From Planctomycetota bacterium (GTDB lineage Bacteria > Planctomycetota > Planctomycetia > Gemmatales > Gemmataceae), in contig JACPPF010000079.1 in the NCBI GenBank assembly GCA_016191165.1, forward strand, positions 1-48,403: a stretch of 48,403 nucleotides of DNA. Direction: 5' to 3'. How positions within the stretch are numbered: position 1 is the stretch's first letter; each line of letters opens with the position of its first letter. The position numbers and the translations under genes are program-made. Positions 1 to 9,516 of this stretch are shown here, piece after piece. A model generated the notes under the pieces. The model searched no databases, had not been told where the DNA came from, and was given only the letters and a program-made list of their open reading frames with translations.

Positions 1-102
1 AACCAATTCTCGACAAGCTCATCCCCAGCCCCGACGGCTAACGCATCGACGCCAAATTCCCCCGAGCCCCAAAAGATCACTCCGCGACCGTCCGAGACGC
101 CC

Positions 103-594
103 GTGGCCGTATATGCTGCGCAGAGATTGGACGGCTACCAGACCGGCAGGGGCGTCGCTTATGGTATCGACCCCTGGACAAAGCAAGCGGCATTGGAAGG
201 CATGATCGACCCGGAAAATATCCATTTTTGGGACCAATGTCCTTACGAGATAACGTACACCGATTGCGTCAAGGCCATCAAACGACTTGGCCTTCAAGGA
301 TATTGCCGTCTGATTCGCGCTCAGGCGCACACGGTTGCCAACCAATTCGCGGAAATTTCAGTGGGGCTTTTGCACCTGGACGGCAATCATTCGGCGGAGC
401 CGACAATACGTGAAACGCGTGAGTGGTTCCCAAAAGTTGCTGTGGGCGGTTTCATTGTCGTGGACGACATTGCCTGGAAAGAAGCGGATGTATTCACGGT
501 GCGGCCTGCGGTCGAATGGATGTTGGAACGGGGCTGTGCCATCGTTGATCAATCCGTGCGAAATTGCCTGGTTCTGGAAAAGCGATGCGAGTAA
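103..594 (+). CDS. Class I SAM methyltransferase-like protein, 5' end uncertain
   Basis: Resembles the C-terminal two thirds of a Methyltransf_24-type class I SAM-dependent methyltransferase. Visible motifs are GVAYGIDPW (about residues 25-33, second Rossmann strand), LLHLDGNHS (about 88-96) and GGFIVVDDIAW (about 121-131). The glycine-rich SAM loop expected just before AVYAAQ is not visible. Position 103 is a GTG. The frame stays open to the left window edge, but the upstream codons are Pro/Ser/Thr-rich and poor in third-position GC, so the true start cannot be placed. A different frame ends at 44 with a codon-typical PILDKLIPSPDG and a stop; this may be the end of an upstream gene or a frameshifted piece of this one. 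The gene converges on the next with a 44-base gap. The substrate cannot be inferred. It could be a truncated remnant. Confidence 0.55.
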   Translation: MAVYAAQRLDGYQTGRGVAYGIDPWTKQAALEGMIDPENIHFWDQCPYEITYTDCVKAIKRLGLQGYCRLIRAQAHTVANQFAEISVGLLHLDGNHSAEPTIRETREWFPKVAVGGFIVVDDIAWKEADVFTVRPAVEWMLERGCAIVDQSVRNCLVLEKRCE

Positions 595-638
595 CGCGGA
601 TCAACTCAACGTTGCTCGCAACAGCGAATTGGCTCTAC

Positions 639-2861
639 TCAATCCAGATAAACAAACTCATTCACGTTGAACAGCGCCCGGCAGAACTCGCTCAGCGGCG
701 ATTCGCGCAAGAATTCGCGAGCGAGACGCCGCTCCGCGTCGGACGGCGTGCGGCCCAGCGTCAGGCGATAGGCCAGCGTGATGCGCTCGCCTGCCGCGTT
801 CGCTTCTTTCTCCACACGCTTGGCCAATGCCTTGGCGGCGATCAACACATCGGAGGAGTTTAGCAGCGCAAGTGCCTGCGGCGCCGTCGTCGAGCGTTCG
901 CGCTTCGGGCAACTCTGGTTGGAATCGGGCGGATCGAACGACTCCAGAAACGGGAAGCGCAGGTTGCGCTGGGTGAAAATGTAAACGCTCCGCCGCGTGT
1001 GGTCGGCCGGGTCAATACTCGGCTTCCAGGTTTTCGCGCCGGGCTTGAAATCCGCGGGCAGCGGCGGAAACACGCTCGGACCGCCCACTTTGCGATTGAG
1101 CCGACCGCTCACGGCAAGAAGGCTGTCGCGAATGATTTCTCCTTCGAGCCGCAGGCGATTCATGCGGCCCAACAGTTGGTTGTTAGGATCCATCCTCAGG
1201 GTAGCTAGCGGCGCCTTCGTCGCTTGTTGATAGGTGGCGGATAGCAGCATCAAACGGTGCATGCGTTTGATGGTCCAACCAGCCCCACGCGCAAGCGTGC
1301 GGTCCTTGAGACCGGAATCCCCGAGCTTGCGCTCGGGGCTGCTTGGGGAGGTGAACTCGCAGGCCAGCCAGTCAAGCAAATCACGGTGCGTCGGCGCCGT
1401 GCCGCGCACGCCGAAGTCACTCGGTGTGGCGACGATGCCGCGCCCGAAGTGATGCTGCCAGAGGCGATTGACGAACACACGCGCCGTGAGCGGATGATCG
1501 GGCCGAGCGATCCAGTTCGCCAGGGCGGTACGTCGGCCTGAGGCGCCAGGTGAAGGCGACTTGATACTTGCCGTTACGGGCTTCCGGCCCGGGGAAAGAA
1601 TTGCCGGCCAACTCGGCTGCACCTCCTCGCCCTTGTTGCTCAGTTCGCCGCGGCGGAGAATGAAGGTCTTTACTTCCTTGCCGGTTTCTTGAAGGGCCAG
1701 CGCGGTTGGCAGCGCGGCGGGCCGGTGGCGGTCGTATTTCTTGAGTTCGGCCAGGATCTTGTCGTGGAGGCGTCGGTGTTCCTTGCTCATCGCGGCGGTG
1801 ATTTCCTTGGGTGTGACGACGAGTCGTCGCGCCGTGTTGACAACGCGGTTTTTCTGGGCGGGGGTGCGCTTCGCGTCGGGAGTTTCATGCGCCAGCCGGT
1901 CCTCGTCGGATAGTTTGGCAAGCCGGGCCTGATAGGCTTTTTCCCGATAAGGTTTTTCCATTGCGTCCAGACGCGTGCGAATTGCCCTGGTCAAGGCGTG
2001 ATAGGCCAGCAGCGTCCTCTGATGGGCCGCTCGTTGAATCCGATCGGCCACGGGTAGATCGCGGCGAAAATCCGCAGGCGTGAAGAACGCCTGGAGTCGA
2101 AAGTAGTCTCCCTGCGAGATCGGCTCGAACTTGTGATGGTGGCAGCGAGCGCAGCCCACGGTCAAACCCAGGAAGGCCAAACCCGTCGTATCGGTCATGT
2201 CGTCCAGGGTATTCTGCCGGCGCTGGGCCTGGCTTGACGCATCGGTCATGTCGGGCCCGAGCAGGTTGAAGCCGGTGGCGATGACCGCCTGCGGATCGTC
2301 CGGCCAAAGCTCATCGCCGGCGAGTTGCTCCTTGATGAAGCGATCGTACGGCTTGTCGGCGTTGAAGGCGGCGATGACGTATTCGCGATAGCGCCACGCA
2401 TTGGGCCGGGGTTCGTCAAATTCGTAGCCATTGGATTCAGCGAAACGCGCCAGGTCGAGCCAGTGTCGGCCCCAGCGTTCGCCGTAGTGCGGCGACGCCA
2501 GCAGCCGATCGATCACCTTTTCCCAGGCGTTGGCGGCACGGTCGCTGACGAAGGCGTCGATTTCCCTGGGCGTGGGCGGCAGGCCGATCAGATCGAAGGT
2601 CGCACGACGTATCAACTGCTCGCGGGAAGCACGCTCGGCCGGCTTCAAACCGGCGGCCTCAAGCCTTGCCAGAACAAAGCGATCGATCGGACTGCGAATC
2701 CAGGCGCTGTCCCGCACGGCGGGCGCCTGCGGGCGCGTTGGCGTTTTCCACGCCCAGTGGTTTTGCTTCTGTTCGCTCCAGGTCGGCTCATCGGCGTCCG
2801 CGCTTGGTAACGCCATGAAAGCCGCAACGATGGTCCAGGCAAACAGCCGTGACATGGTCAT
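639..2861 (-). CDS. Exported DUF1549/DUF1553 (PSCyt2-PSD1) protein
   Basis: 740 residues when started at the ATG at 2861, which has a clean AGGAG seven bases upstream; a TTG at 2867 is also in frame. A signal peptide (MSRLFAWTIVAAFMALPSADA) comes first. The DUF1549 domain follows (about 40-245) with a CARCHHHKF motif near residue 240, a CxxCH that could bind haem. The DUF1553 domain runs from about 440 to the end (GRRTALANWI, VFVNRLWQHHFG, LNVN-type end FNVNEFVYLD). These domain pairs are hallmarks of Planctomycetota and are thought to be exported; their reaction is not firmly established. The usual N-terminal cytochrome domain and a DUF1501 partner gene are absent here. An insertion of about 20 residues near 505-525 (ERKLGDSGLKDRTLARG) interrupts the DUF1553 domain and is encoded by a palindromic repeat. 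This is the last gene of the minus-strand train. Confidence 0.9.
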   Translation of the reverse strand: MTMSRLFAWTIVAAFMALPSADADEPTWSEQKQNHWAWKTPTRPQAPAVRDSAWIRSPIDRFVLARLEAAGLKPAERASREQLIRRATFDLIGLPPTPREIDAFVSDRAANAWEKVIDRLLASPHYGERWGRHWLDLARFAESNGYEFDEPRPNAWRYREYVIAAFNADKPYDRFIKEQLAGDELWPDDPQAVIATGFNLLGPDMTDASSQAQRRQNTLDDMTDTTGLAFLGLTVGCARCHHHKFEPISQGDYFRLQAFFTPADFRRDLPVADRIQRAAHQRTLLAYHALTRAIRTRLDAMEKPYREKAYQARLAKLSDEDRLAHETPDAKRTPAQKNRVVNTARRLVVTPKEITAAMSKEHRRLHDKILAELKKYDRHRPAALPTALALQETGKEVKTFILRRGELSNKGEEVQPSWPAILSPGRKPVTASIKSPSPGASGRRTALANWIARPDHPLTARVFVNRLWQHHFGRGIVATPSDFGVRGTAPTHRDLLDWLACEFTSPSSPERKLGDSGLKDRTLARGAGWTIKRMHRLMLLSATYQQATKAPLATLRMDPNNQLLGRMNRLRLEGEIIRDSLLAVSGRLNRKVGGPSVFPPLPADFKPGAKTWKPSIDPADHTRRSVYIFTQRNLRFPFLESFDPPDSNQSCPKRERSTTAPQALALLNSSDVLIAAKALAKRVEKEANAAGERITLAYRLTLGRTPSDAERRLAREFLRESPLSEFCRALFNVNEFVYLD
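1285..1342. repeat. Palindromic repeat inside the DUF1553 coding sequence
   Basis: Two hairpins lie back to back: CCACGC-GCAA-GCGTGCGG near 1285-1302, and a perfect 8-base stem CCCCGAGC-TTGC-GCTCGGGG at 1319-1338. On the coding strand the second hairpin closely matches one in hoxF (41971-42000): 27 of 30 bases agree, and two of the differences form a compensated stem base pair. The insertion is in frame and adds a charged segment to the protein. Confidence 0.75.
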
Positions 2862-2873
2862 CGCCAACTCCTG

Positions 2874-2902
2874 GTTTAGCCGCGACCCGAAGGGGAGCGC
2901 GG
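2874..2902. repeat. Intergenic palindromic repeat, single arm
   Basis: A 28-29 base unit beginning GTTTAGCCGCGACCCGAAGG and ending in GCGCGG, with an imperfect hairpin around a GAAG loop. The same unit recurs at 35100-35128, more than 30 kb away. It lies between the second VWA gene and the DUF1553 gene. Confidence 0.7.
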
Positions 2903-2945
2903 CTTCCGCGCGGACGCCACGCCGCCAGCGGCGGACACGACCGGC

Positions 2946-5162
2946 TCAGCCGCTCACCAATCCCTTGAATACGCGCAAGAACCAATCGGCCCCCAGCAGC
3001 GCGCAAAGGAGAAACATCCAGGTGAAGTTGCGCCACGGGTCGATGGTGTGGGTGTCGAGGATCGGGGGCAAGTCACTCGCGCCCGGCGCCGGCCAGGTTA
3101 CCGACAGGGCCGGATCGATGACGCGCCCTCCCGTGTCCTGGGCCAGGCGCGTGAGCGCCGCCGCATCGACGCCGAGGTCATCGTCCTCGCCACGCGGTTC
3201 CTCCGCCTGAAGGAGAACGCGCGCGTCAGCAAGCGACTTTCCCTCGACCCGCAGCGACGCGGCCAGACGATGCAGGCCAATCTCCGCGCATACGAGGCTC
3301 GCCCGGAAAAGACGCGGGTTCGACGCCTCGGCCGTGAACACGATCGGCACGCGCTGCCCCTGCGGCGTCGTCGCGGTCGCCTCGATCTGGGACGGCGGCA
3401 GCGTCCGACTCGTCTGCACTTCGGCGCGCAGGGCCACCGCGCGACCTACTTCCGTGCGCGTGCGGTCCGGCGTCAACCACAGATTAACGGATGCGCCGCC
3501 GGCCCGCGCGGGGGTCATCGCGCGGAAGGCCTGTTGCCAAAAAATGCTGTAGGGTGTGGGGCCATCCCTCGTCGGCGCCAGGGTTTGCCATTTCCACAGG
3601 GTGTCAGTCGCGATGAACAGAACGCGCCCGCGGCCAACCGTCTGCTCGGCGATCACGATCTGGGGCCCATAGGGACCGCGTTGCTGTGGCGCTTCCACCA
3701 ACACGGTCGCGCCGGCGCGTTTTCGCAGGGACGGATAGATCTGATCCAGCGGCGGCAGCTTTTCCTCCTCGCCGGCGCGGAACTGAAAGAAGAACGGCGA
3801 ATGCGAACCGTCCGAGCGCACCCGAACTCGGATCGGGCCTTCGACCGGCTTGCCCGACTCGGCCGTCAATTCCACGGGCAGAAGGATGTGCAACTCTGGA
3901 ATCTCGCGCAGTTTCGCCAGACCAGGCCCGGCGATCACGACAAGCGATCGGCCATCATCGGCGATCAGGCGTGCGAGGTCGCCGGCCAGTCCGCGCGGCC
4001 AATTCACCGGATCGATGTCGCCCAGGATAAGCGTGTCGAAACCCTCCAGGTCCGCCCGGCTTTGCGGGAAACCAAGCAGCTTGATCTTGCGGTCCGGCGA
4101 CCCGAATTGGGCAAACGCCCCGCGGCCACGACTGAGCATCGCGGTGAACCGGAAGCTTGGATCGTCCTCGAACAGTCGATGTAAGAACTTGTACTCCCAG
4201 CGCCAGCGATCCTCCAGGAACAGCACCTCGTACTTGTTGTCCAGGACTTGCACCGCGAGGGGATAAGGCCTGGTCGCGGCGCCGCCCGTATTAAGAATAA
4301 ACTCGTATTTCTTGACGCCCGCGGTTTCCGGGCGATGCGTCAGGTTGAGCCAGACCTCGGTGCGGCCTGCCGCGAAGCTGAGCGGGTGATCCAGAATGCG
4401 TTTGCCATCTTCGAGCACGCCCAGTCGGGCCTGCCGGTCCGCGCCGGCCGGGCGCTTGCTGACGATCGTAACACGGAAAATCGTCTCGGAACCGACGAGA
4501 ACGCGGCTCGCGCTCTGCACGTCGGCAATCTCTAGCGTCGGCAACCCTTCGGGCTTGCCATCGGCAGGCAAAAGAACGTCAACGCTCAGGCCGTGGCGGC
4601 GCGCCACGGTAACCGGGTCGTCGTCGCCCCGATCGTTGCCGTCACTCACCAGCAGCACCCGCTGCGGCGTCTTGCCAAGCGCACGCATATGCCGATAGGC
4701 CGCGTCGATGCTCGCGGCGTATTGAGTCGTCGTGCCATCCGCCTTCAGGCTGGCCGCGTCGGTCTCGTCTATTTGTTTGACTTTGCCAGCGAAGGTGAAC
4801 CAGCGCAGTTGATAACGTTCGCGAAGGGCCAGGGCAAAGTCACCCTGTTGAAGCACGCCGAGCGCATCCTCGAGCCGGTTCTTTTTTGCGCTGGTGCGAC
4901 TCATGCTTTTGGAGGTATCCACCAGCACCAGCATTTCGGGCAACTGCGGCGAGCTGCTCGTATAGGACAACGCCGGTTGGAGAAGGATCAACACGAACAC
5001 GCAAAACACGCCGGTACGCAGGCCGGTCAGGGCGATCCGCCAGTTGCGGGCCACCTGTTTCTGGCGCAGCACCCAGCCGCCATAAACAACGGCAGTCAAC
5101 AGCGCGGCGATCAGCGGCAGGCTGAGCCAAAAAGACAACAGGGGGTTGAACTGGATCGTCAT
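2946..5162 (-). CDS. Membrane-anchored VWA domain protein
   Basis: 738 residues from the ATG at 5162, which overlaps the TGA of the preceding gene (ATGA), so that start is well supported. Two N-terminal membrane segments (about 8-27 and 40-60) are followed by a von Willebrand factor A domain with a complete MIDAS opening, LVDTSKSMS (about 79-87), and the strand RVLLVSDGNDRG. The middle holds a glutamine-amidotransferase-like region (LLGFPQSRADLEGFDTLILGD), and the C-terminus has a last membrane helix (FTWMFLLCALLGADWFL). In related gene trains such proteins sit in the inner membrane with the VWA domain outside and work with MoxR and DUF58 partners. The exact client is unknown. Confidence 0.88.
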   Translation of the reverse strand: MTIQFNPLLSFWLSLPLIAALLTAVVYGGWVLRQKQVARNWRIALTGLRTGVFCVFVLILLQPALSYTSSSPQLPEMLVLVDTSKSMSRTSAKKNRLEDALGVLQQGDFALALRERYQLRWFTFAGKVKQIDETDAASLKADGTTTQYAASIDAAYRHMRALGKTPQRVLLVSDGNDRGDDDPVTVARRHGLSVDVLLPADGKPEGLPTLEIADVQSASRVLVGSETIFRVTIVSKRPAGADRQARLGVLEDGKRILDHPLSFAAGRTEVWLNLTHRPETAGVKKYEFILNTGGAATRPYPLAVQVLDNKYEVLFLEDRWRWEYKFLHRLFEDDPSFRFTAMLSRGRGAFAQFGSPDRKIKLLGFPQSRADLEGFDTLILGDIDPVNWPRGLAGDLARLIADDGRSLVVIAGPGLAKLREIPELHILLPVELTAESGKPVEGPIRVRVRSDGSHSPFFFQFRAGEEEKLPPLDQIYPSLRKRAGATVLVEAPQQRGPYGPQIVIAEQTVGRGRVLFIATDTLWKWQTLAPTRDGPTPYSIFWQQAFRAMTPARAGGASVNLWLTPDRTRTEVGRAVALRAEVQTSRTLPPSQIEATATTPQGQRVPIVFTAEASNPRLFRASLVCAEIGLHRLAASLRVEGKSLADARVLLQAEEPRGEDDDLGVDAAALTRLAQDTGGRVIDPALSVTWPAPGASDLPPILDTHTIDPWRNFTWMFLLCALLGADWFLRVFKGLVSG

Positions 5163-7306
5163 GGATTGCCCACAGGTTTCATGATGCCAACCACCGCTTC
5201 CGCGGCTTTGGGGCCGGCGCGCGGGCACAGGCGATGAACATACACCGTTTCAGCGACCAGCAGGCAGCCCGCCAGCAGGACCAGGGCAGGCCAAACCGGC
5301 CAGGCCTGTCCGGGCGCCTCCAGCGAACGCTCCGCGGCATCGCCCGAAATCACCTCGAAGGGCGCGGGCGTCCACCAGGTTTCCAGGGCCTTGCTATCCA
5401 TCGACGCCAGTGGACTGTCGCCGCGCGGCGCGTTGACGGTGAACGGATGAGTCTTGCCGCCGGGCAATTCCAGGCGATGGATTCCCATTTCATTCAAATC
5501 ATCCACGTACAGGAACGACTGTTGGCGTGCGACGATCAAACGGGGCGCCAGCTTGGCGCCGCCGGGCGTTGTCACCGTGGCGCCCTCCGGTGACTCCGCG
5601 CCCGGAATGGGCAAGGTTGCCGAGTCTCCGGTGGTGAAGGTGCGCTTGCGGCCACCTTCCGACAAGTAGGCGAGGGTTCGATCCAGTAACGGTAGAAAAC
5701 TTTTGCGGCGCGGAAGGTCGCTCCATTCGTCGTTGGCGGAGGTATTAAACAGGAGCACCCGGCCGGCTCCCAGCGGATGGGCGACAATTGCCGGAACGTC
5801 ATCGTCGAAGCGCGCCAGCACGGTGTCTTTTCCGGCCAACGCATTGGTGAGCGGATAGTACGCCCGATATCGGGTCGTCGTGAAATCGCTGAGAACGGGA
5901 TCCTTGAGCGGCGCGAGGACAGAGTGCGACCAGCGTGCGTTGGTGAGCACGCCGGGCTTGCCGGCCACGGCGCCGCCTTTCCAGATCGTTGGCAACAGCC
6001 CTTCGGCCGGCTGCTGGGACCGGTACATTTTCTGCTGGTAAAAAGACGTATTGAGGCGAGGCCCCAGGAAGACGGCCAACCCCGCGCCTCCGCGCACGCG
6101 GGCCTCGATCGCATCCAGGGTGGCGTCCACGAGGTCGGGCGCGCCGGCCAGGACGATGACGTCCGCCTTCCGCGCGTCCGCCGCGCTGACGCTTGCCGAG
6201 GTGCGGCGCATGACTGTGAGCATCTGGTTTTTCGAGGCAACCAGTGCCTCCATGCCCGCATGCAAGAATGTGCCCACCGGCCGCCCGTCTGAACCTGGCG
6301 CCTCGGGCTCGATCACGAGGACCCGCAACGCCAGGGCCGTGTCGAGATTTAGCCAATAGACATCATCGCTTGGCAGGGCGTCCTCCGGATCCAAACGCAG
6401 CTCGGCGATCTTGCCTTGCAGGGACAGGTTCGCGGGCAGCTGAAAATGAACGCGTGCCAGCTGGCCGCTCTTGAGCGTCACCTCGCGTGCGTCGTCGGCG
6501 CCCGCCAGGCCGGTGAGGCGAACCGTGCGGGCGCGCGCGTCGCCGACGCAGCCGACCTCCACGAGTATCCAGCGCTCGTCGTTGCCAAAGTCCAAAAGCC
6601 GGGCGTCGGCAATCCACACGTTGTTGGTGGCAAAGCCGACGTCGATGACCTTGACGCGCGTCGATCGCGGTCCGTCAGCGAGGTACGCCTGGATGTCCTC
6701 CTGCCGCCAGCGCCCGGGGCGATGATCGGTCAGGAAGACCAACTCCACGTCGCGGCTTGCCTCGGACGAGGCAGAGGAACTCAGTACGCTGAGCGCGGCA
6801 CTGAGGGATCCTTCGGCCAGGGTAGGTTTGGCGGATTGAAGGGCGGCGATCGCTGGCGATAGGTCGGCATTCAGCGGCGCCGCCAACCTTGGCGAACTGC
6901 CGACGAGAATCACCGCGGTGCGGTCGCCCGGCCTGGTCGTCCGCGCGACGCGGACCGCCAGATCCTTGGCCCGATCGAGCGGCGTTGGCGTCTCGGGCAT
7001 CTGGTAGGCCATGCTTCGACTCACGTCGAGCACGATGAAACGATCCGTCGGGTTCCCGCCGCCAAGCGTGCCGATCAGCGGCTTCGCCAGCGCCAGCACC
7101 AGCAGCAGGACACATCCGGCGCGCAGTAGAAACAGTAACCACTGGTGCCACTGGATGCGCCGCGACAGCCGCTGCCGGGTTTCCTTCAACCAGCGCAGGC
7201 TGCTGAACGGCGTCTGCTTCATCTTGCGCGGCTTGAACAAGTGCGCAAGGATCGGCACGATCAGGAGGAGCGAGCCGAGCAGGGCCATCGGTACGAGAAA
7301 AGTCAT
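5159..7306 (-). CDS. BatA-type VWA membrane protein
   Basis: 715 residues. The N-terminus matches the BatA (aerotolerance regulator) signature: a membrane helix (MTFLVPMALLGSLLLIVPIL), then HLFKPRKMKQTPFSSLRWL, and a second helix (WLLFLLRAGCVLLLVLALA). The VWA domain begins with IVLDVSRSM (MIDAS DxSxS intact, about residue 93). A glutamine-amidotransferase-like domain follows, and a C-terminal helix lies near 685-705. The stop overlaps the next gene's ATG by four bases. Bat/MoxR systems are thought to act as chaperone or stress systems for envelope proteins; that role here is inferred from the neighbours. The DUF58 gene upstream ends 57 bases away, across a degenerate repeat copy. Confidence 0.9.
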   Translation of the reverse strand: MTFLVPMALLGSLLLIVPILAHLFKPRKMKQTPFSSLRWLKETRQRLSRRIQWHQWLLFLLRAGCVLLLVLALAKPLIGTLGGGNPTDRFIVLDVSRSMAYQMPETPTPLDRAKDLAVRVARTTRPGDRTAVILVGSSPRLAAPLNADLSPAIAALQSAKPTLAEGSLSAALSVLSSSASSEASRDVELVFLTDHRPGRWRQEDIQAYLADGPRSTRVKVIDVGFATNNVWIADARLLDFGNDERWILVEVGCVGDARARTVRLTGLAGADDAREVTLKSGQLARVHFQLPANLSLQGKIAELRLDPEDALPSDDVYWLNLDTALALRVLVIEPEAPGSDGRPVGTFLHAGMEALVASKNQMLTVMRRTSASVSAADARKADVIVLAGAPDLVDATLDAIEARVRGGAGLAVFLGPRLNTSFYQQKMYRSQQPAEGLLPTIWKGGAVAGKPGVLTNARWSHSVLAPLKDPVLSDFTTTRYRAYYPLTNALAGKDTVLARFDDDVPAIVAHPLGAGRVLLFNTSANDEWSDLPRRKSFLPLLDRTLAYLSEGGRKRTFTTGDSATLPIPGAESPEGATVTTPGGAKLAPRLIVARQQSFLYVDDLNEMGIHRLELPGGKTHPFTVNAPRGDSPLASMDSKALETWWTPAPFEVISGDAAERSLEAPGQAWPVWPALVLLAGCLLVAETVYVHRLCPRAGPKAAEAVVGIMKPVGNP

Positions 7307-7327
7307 GGGTTCGTGCCAAGCGTTATC

Positions 7328-7356
7328 GTTTAGCCGCTCGCGGTTGGCGCACGCGG
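7328..7356. repeat. Degenerate copy of the GTTTAGCCGCTCGC intergenic repeat
   Basis: Begins GTTTAGCCGCTCGCGG and ends GCACGCGG. Only one arm is recognisable. It occupies most of the short gap between the DUF58 and BatA-type genes. Confidence 0.5.
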
Positions 7357-7363
7357 CAATGGA

Positions 7364-8383
7364 CTATCGCCGCGTGCGTGCCCGGCGGTTGAGGTAGGCG
7401 GACAGCACCTGATCGTAGGATTGCCGGGTGTTGACGAGGTGATAATCGATCCCCATCTCGGCCAGGCCTTTCTTGTAGAAGCCGCACAATTCCTGCATTT
7501 GTTCGAGGTAGGCGGCCCGGAGCGACGCGGGTTCGATTTCCATTTCCTCCCCGGTTTCCATATCGCGAAACAGGGCGGCCCCCTCGAACGAGAAATCAAG
7601 CTCGGTTGCGTCCTGCACGTGAAAGACGACGACCTCGTGACGATGCCCGGCGAGAAGCCGAATCGCCTTGAGCGTCTCGACCGGGTCGTCGATCAGATCG
7701 CTGATGATGACGACCAGCCCGCGCCTTTTGAGCTTACGCACGGTGGCGCGCAGGCTGGAGGCCACATCGGTCGGCCCGCGCGGGGCGTTGCGCACCATCG
7801 TCGCCATCAATTGCCGCAGGTGCGAGCGGCGGCACTTGGGCGGCACGTACAGCCCGGGCCCTGAACCAAAGAGTGCCAGCCCCACGGCGTCCTGCTGGCG
7901 CACCATCAGGTAGGCCAGGCAGGTCGCCAGGAAGCAGGCGTAATCCCACTTGGTCAGAACTCCCGTGCCATAGCCCATCGACGCGGAGTGATCGAGCAGG
8001 ATGTGGCAGCGCAGGTTCGTCTCTTCCTCGAAACGCTTGATGTAGTAGTGATCGGTGCGGGCATACAGCGCCCAATCCAGGTATTTCAGGTCGTCTCCGG
8101 GAACATACTCGCGATGCTCGGCGAATTCGACCGAAAAGCCGTGATAGGGACTTTTGTGTAGTCCACTCAGAAACCCCTCGACGACGATTTTCGCAAGCAG
8201 CGGCGAAAACCCGACGCGGGCCAGAATTGCCGGGTCGAGATAGCGCTGGGCATCGAGCCCGCGCATGGACTGGGCCATCTGGGGGCCGGCGTTCGTGACC
8301 ACGGCCTGGTGCAGGCGCCGGAACAGGGCGCGAGCCTGCGAGCCGAGGTTGTGGAGCCAGGCGGTGGAAAGCATCTTGTGCAT
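7364..8383 (-). CDS. DUF58 domain protein (VWA-like)
   Basis: 339 residues from the ATG at 8383, preceded by AAGGA; a TTG at 8434 overlapping the MoxR stop is an alternative. The DUF58 signature is clear: EYVPGDDLKYLDWALYART, then a VWA-like MIDAS strand ILLDHSASMGYG and the strand VVIISDLIDD. No membrane segment is evident, so it is probably cytoplasmic or peripheral. DUF58 proteins are almost always encoded beside MoxR ATPases and are thought to be partners or adaptors. Here it lies directly between moxR and the two membrane VWA genes, which supports a shared complex. Confidence 0.9.
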   Translation of the reverse strand: MHKMLSTAWLHNLGSQARALFRRLHQAVVTNAGPQMAQSMRGLDAQRYLDPAILARVGFSPLLAKIVVEGFLSGLHKSPYHGFSVEFAEHREYVPGDDLKYLDWALYARTDHYYIKRFEEETNLRCHILLDHSASMGYGTGVLTKWDYACFLATCLAYLMVRQQDAVGLALFGSGPGLYVPPKCRRSHLRQLMATMVRNAPRGPTDVASSLRATVRKLKRRGLVVIISDLIDDPVETLKAIRLLAGHRHEVVVFHVQDATELDFSFEGAALFRDMETGEEMEIEPASLRAAYLEQMQELCGFYKKGLAEMGIDYHLVNTRQSYDQVLSAYLNRRARTRR

Positions 8384-8430
8384 GGTCCTTGGAAGCCCGC
8401 TGGTGAGCGAAGCGACCCGGCGGGATTGAA

Positions 8431-9432
8431 TCAAGAGAGCGTCCGTTCCGGAATCGTTTCCAACAGCTTTTTGATTATGGCGTCCGTGGTGATTCCTTCC
8501 GCCTCCGCCGCGAAACTCGCCTGCAAGCGATGCCGCATGACAGGCAGGGCCAGGTGGCGTACGTCATCGCACGACACATTCACGCGGCCATGCAGGGCGG
8601 CGTAGGCCTTGGCGCAATGAATGAGCGCCTGGCTGGCGCGCGGCCCGGCGCCCCAGCCGACCTGCTCCTTGATGAACGCGGGAACGCCTGCCTCTTCCGG
8701 GCGCGTGGCACGCACCAGATCGACGGCATAGCCCGTCACGTGCTTCGACACCGGAATGCTGCGAATCAGCTCCTGAAACTTGAGTAAAAACTCGCGATCG
8801 AGAATCGGCTTGACATCGGGAACCAGATTCATCGTCGTGCGCTCGACAATGGATTCCTCATCGGCGAGCGTCGGATATTTGATGAACGTGTTCAGAAGGA
8901 AGCGGTCCTTCTGCGCCTCCGGCAACGGATAGGTTCCTTCCTGATCGATCGGGTTTTGCGTCGCCAGCACGAAGAAGGGCGGCTCTAGCTTGTACGTCTT
9001 GCCGCCGGCGGTGACTTCCTTCTCCTGCATCGCCTGCAAGAGCGCCGCCTGCGTCTTGGGAGGAGTGCGGTTGATCTCGTCGGCCAGAATGACGTTGGCG
9101 AAGATCGGTCCGGAGACGAACACCATCACGCGCTTGCCGGTCGTGTGGTCCTCCTCGATCACGTTCGTGCCGACGATGTCGGAGGGCATCAAGTCGGGCG
9201 TGAACTGGATGCGCTTGAACCGCAGGGAAACAAGGCGCGACAGCGTGCTGATCATCAGCGTCTTGGCCAGCCCGGGCACGCCCTCGAGCAAGTTGTGCCC
9301 GCCCGCGAAGACGGTGATGAGCAGTTCTTCGAGCACCTCGGTCTGGCCGACGATGACCTTGCCGAACTCGGCCAGCATTTTCTGATGCAGAGCGGAAAGT
9401 GCGGCGATGCGTTGTTCGATTTCTTTGTTCAT
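8431..9432 (-). CDS. MoxR family AAA+ ATPase
   Basis: 333 residues. The Walker A loop is [11 protein letters not shown] (about residues 51-61) and Walker B is [18 protein letters not shown] with the MoxR-typical NRTPPKTQ. A sensor 1 region [21 protein letters not shown] and a C-terminal lid ([20 protein letters not shown]) are also present. Members act as chaperone-like ATPases, often on VWA proteins. No Shine-Dalgarno sequence is seen; the upstream 84-base gap is filled by an inverted-repeat doublet that separates it from the DUF4159 gene. Confidence 0.94.
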   Translation of the reverse strand: MNKEIEQRIAALSALHQKMLAEFGKVIVGQTEVLEELLITVFAGGHNLLEGVPGLAKTLMISTLSRLVSLRFKRIQFTPDLMPSDIVGTNVIEEDHTTGKRVMVFVSGPIFANVILADEINRTPPKTQAALLQAMQEKEVTAGGKTYKLEPPFFVLATQNPIDQEGTYPLPEAQKDRFLLNTFIKYPTLADEESIVERTTMNLVPDVKPILDREFLLKFQELIRSIPVSKHVTGYAVDLVRATRPEEAGVPAFIKEQVGWGAGPRASQALIHCAKAYAALHGRVNVSCDDVRHLALPVMRHRLQASFAAEAEGITTDAIIKKLLETIPERTLS

Positions 9433-9451
9433 GGGGTTTCAAGAAAGCAGT

Positions 9452-9512
9452 GTTTAGCCGCTCGCCTTGGGCGAGCGCTGGAAAACCGCGCGCCCAAGGC
9501 GAGCGGCTAAAC
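9452..9512. repeat. Inverted doublet of the GTTTAGCCGCTCGCC repeat (REPIN-like)
   Basis: The left arm 9452-9473 and right arm 9491-9512 are perfect reverse complements over 22 bases. Each arm contains its own small hairpin (CTCGCC-TTG-GGCGAG). The spacer is 17 bases. It lies in the gap between the DUF4159 stop and the moxR start and could partly attenuate transcription. Confidence 0.85.
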
Positions 9513-9516
9513 GAGT

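Noticed and set aside
9452-9512. Reading the doublets as integron attC or phage att sites
   Set aside because: No integrase or cassette structure is present, and the same elements recur at many unrelated gene gaps.
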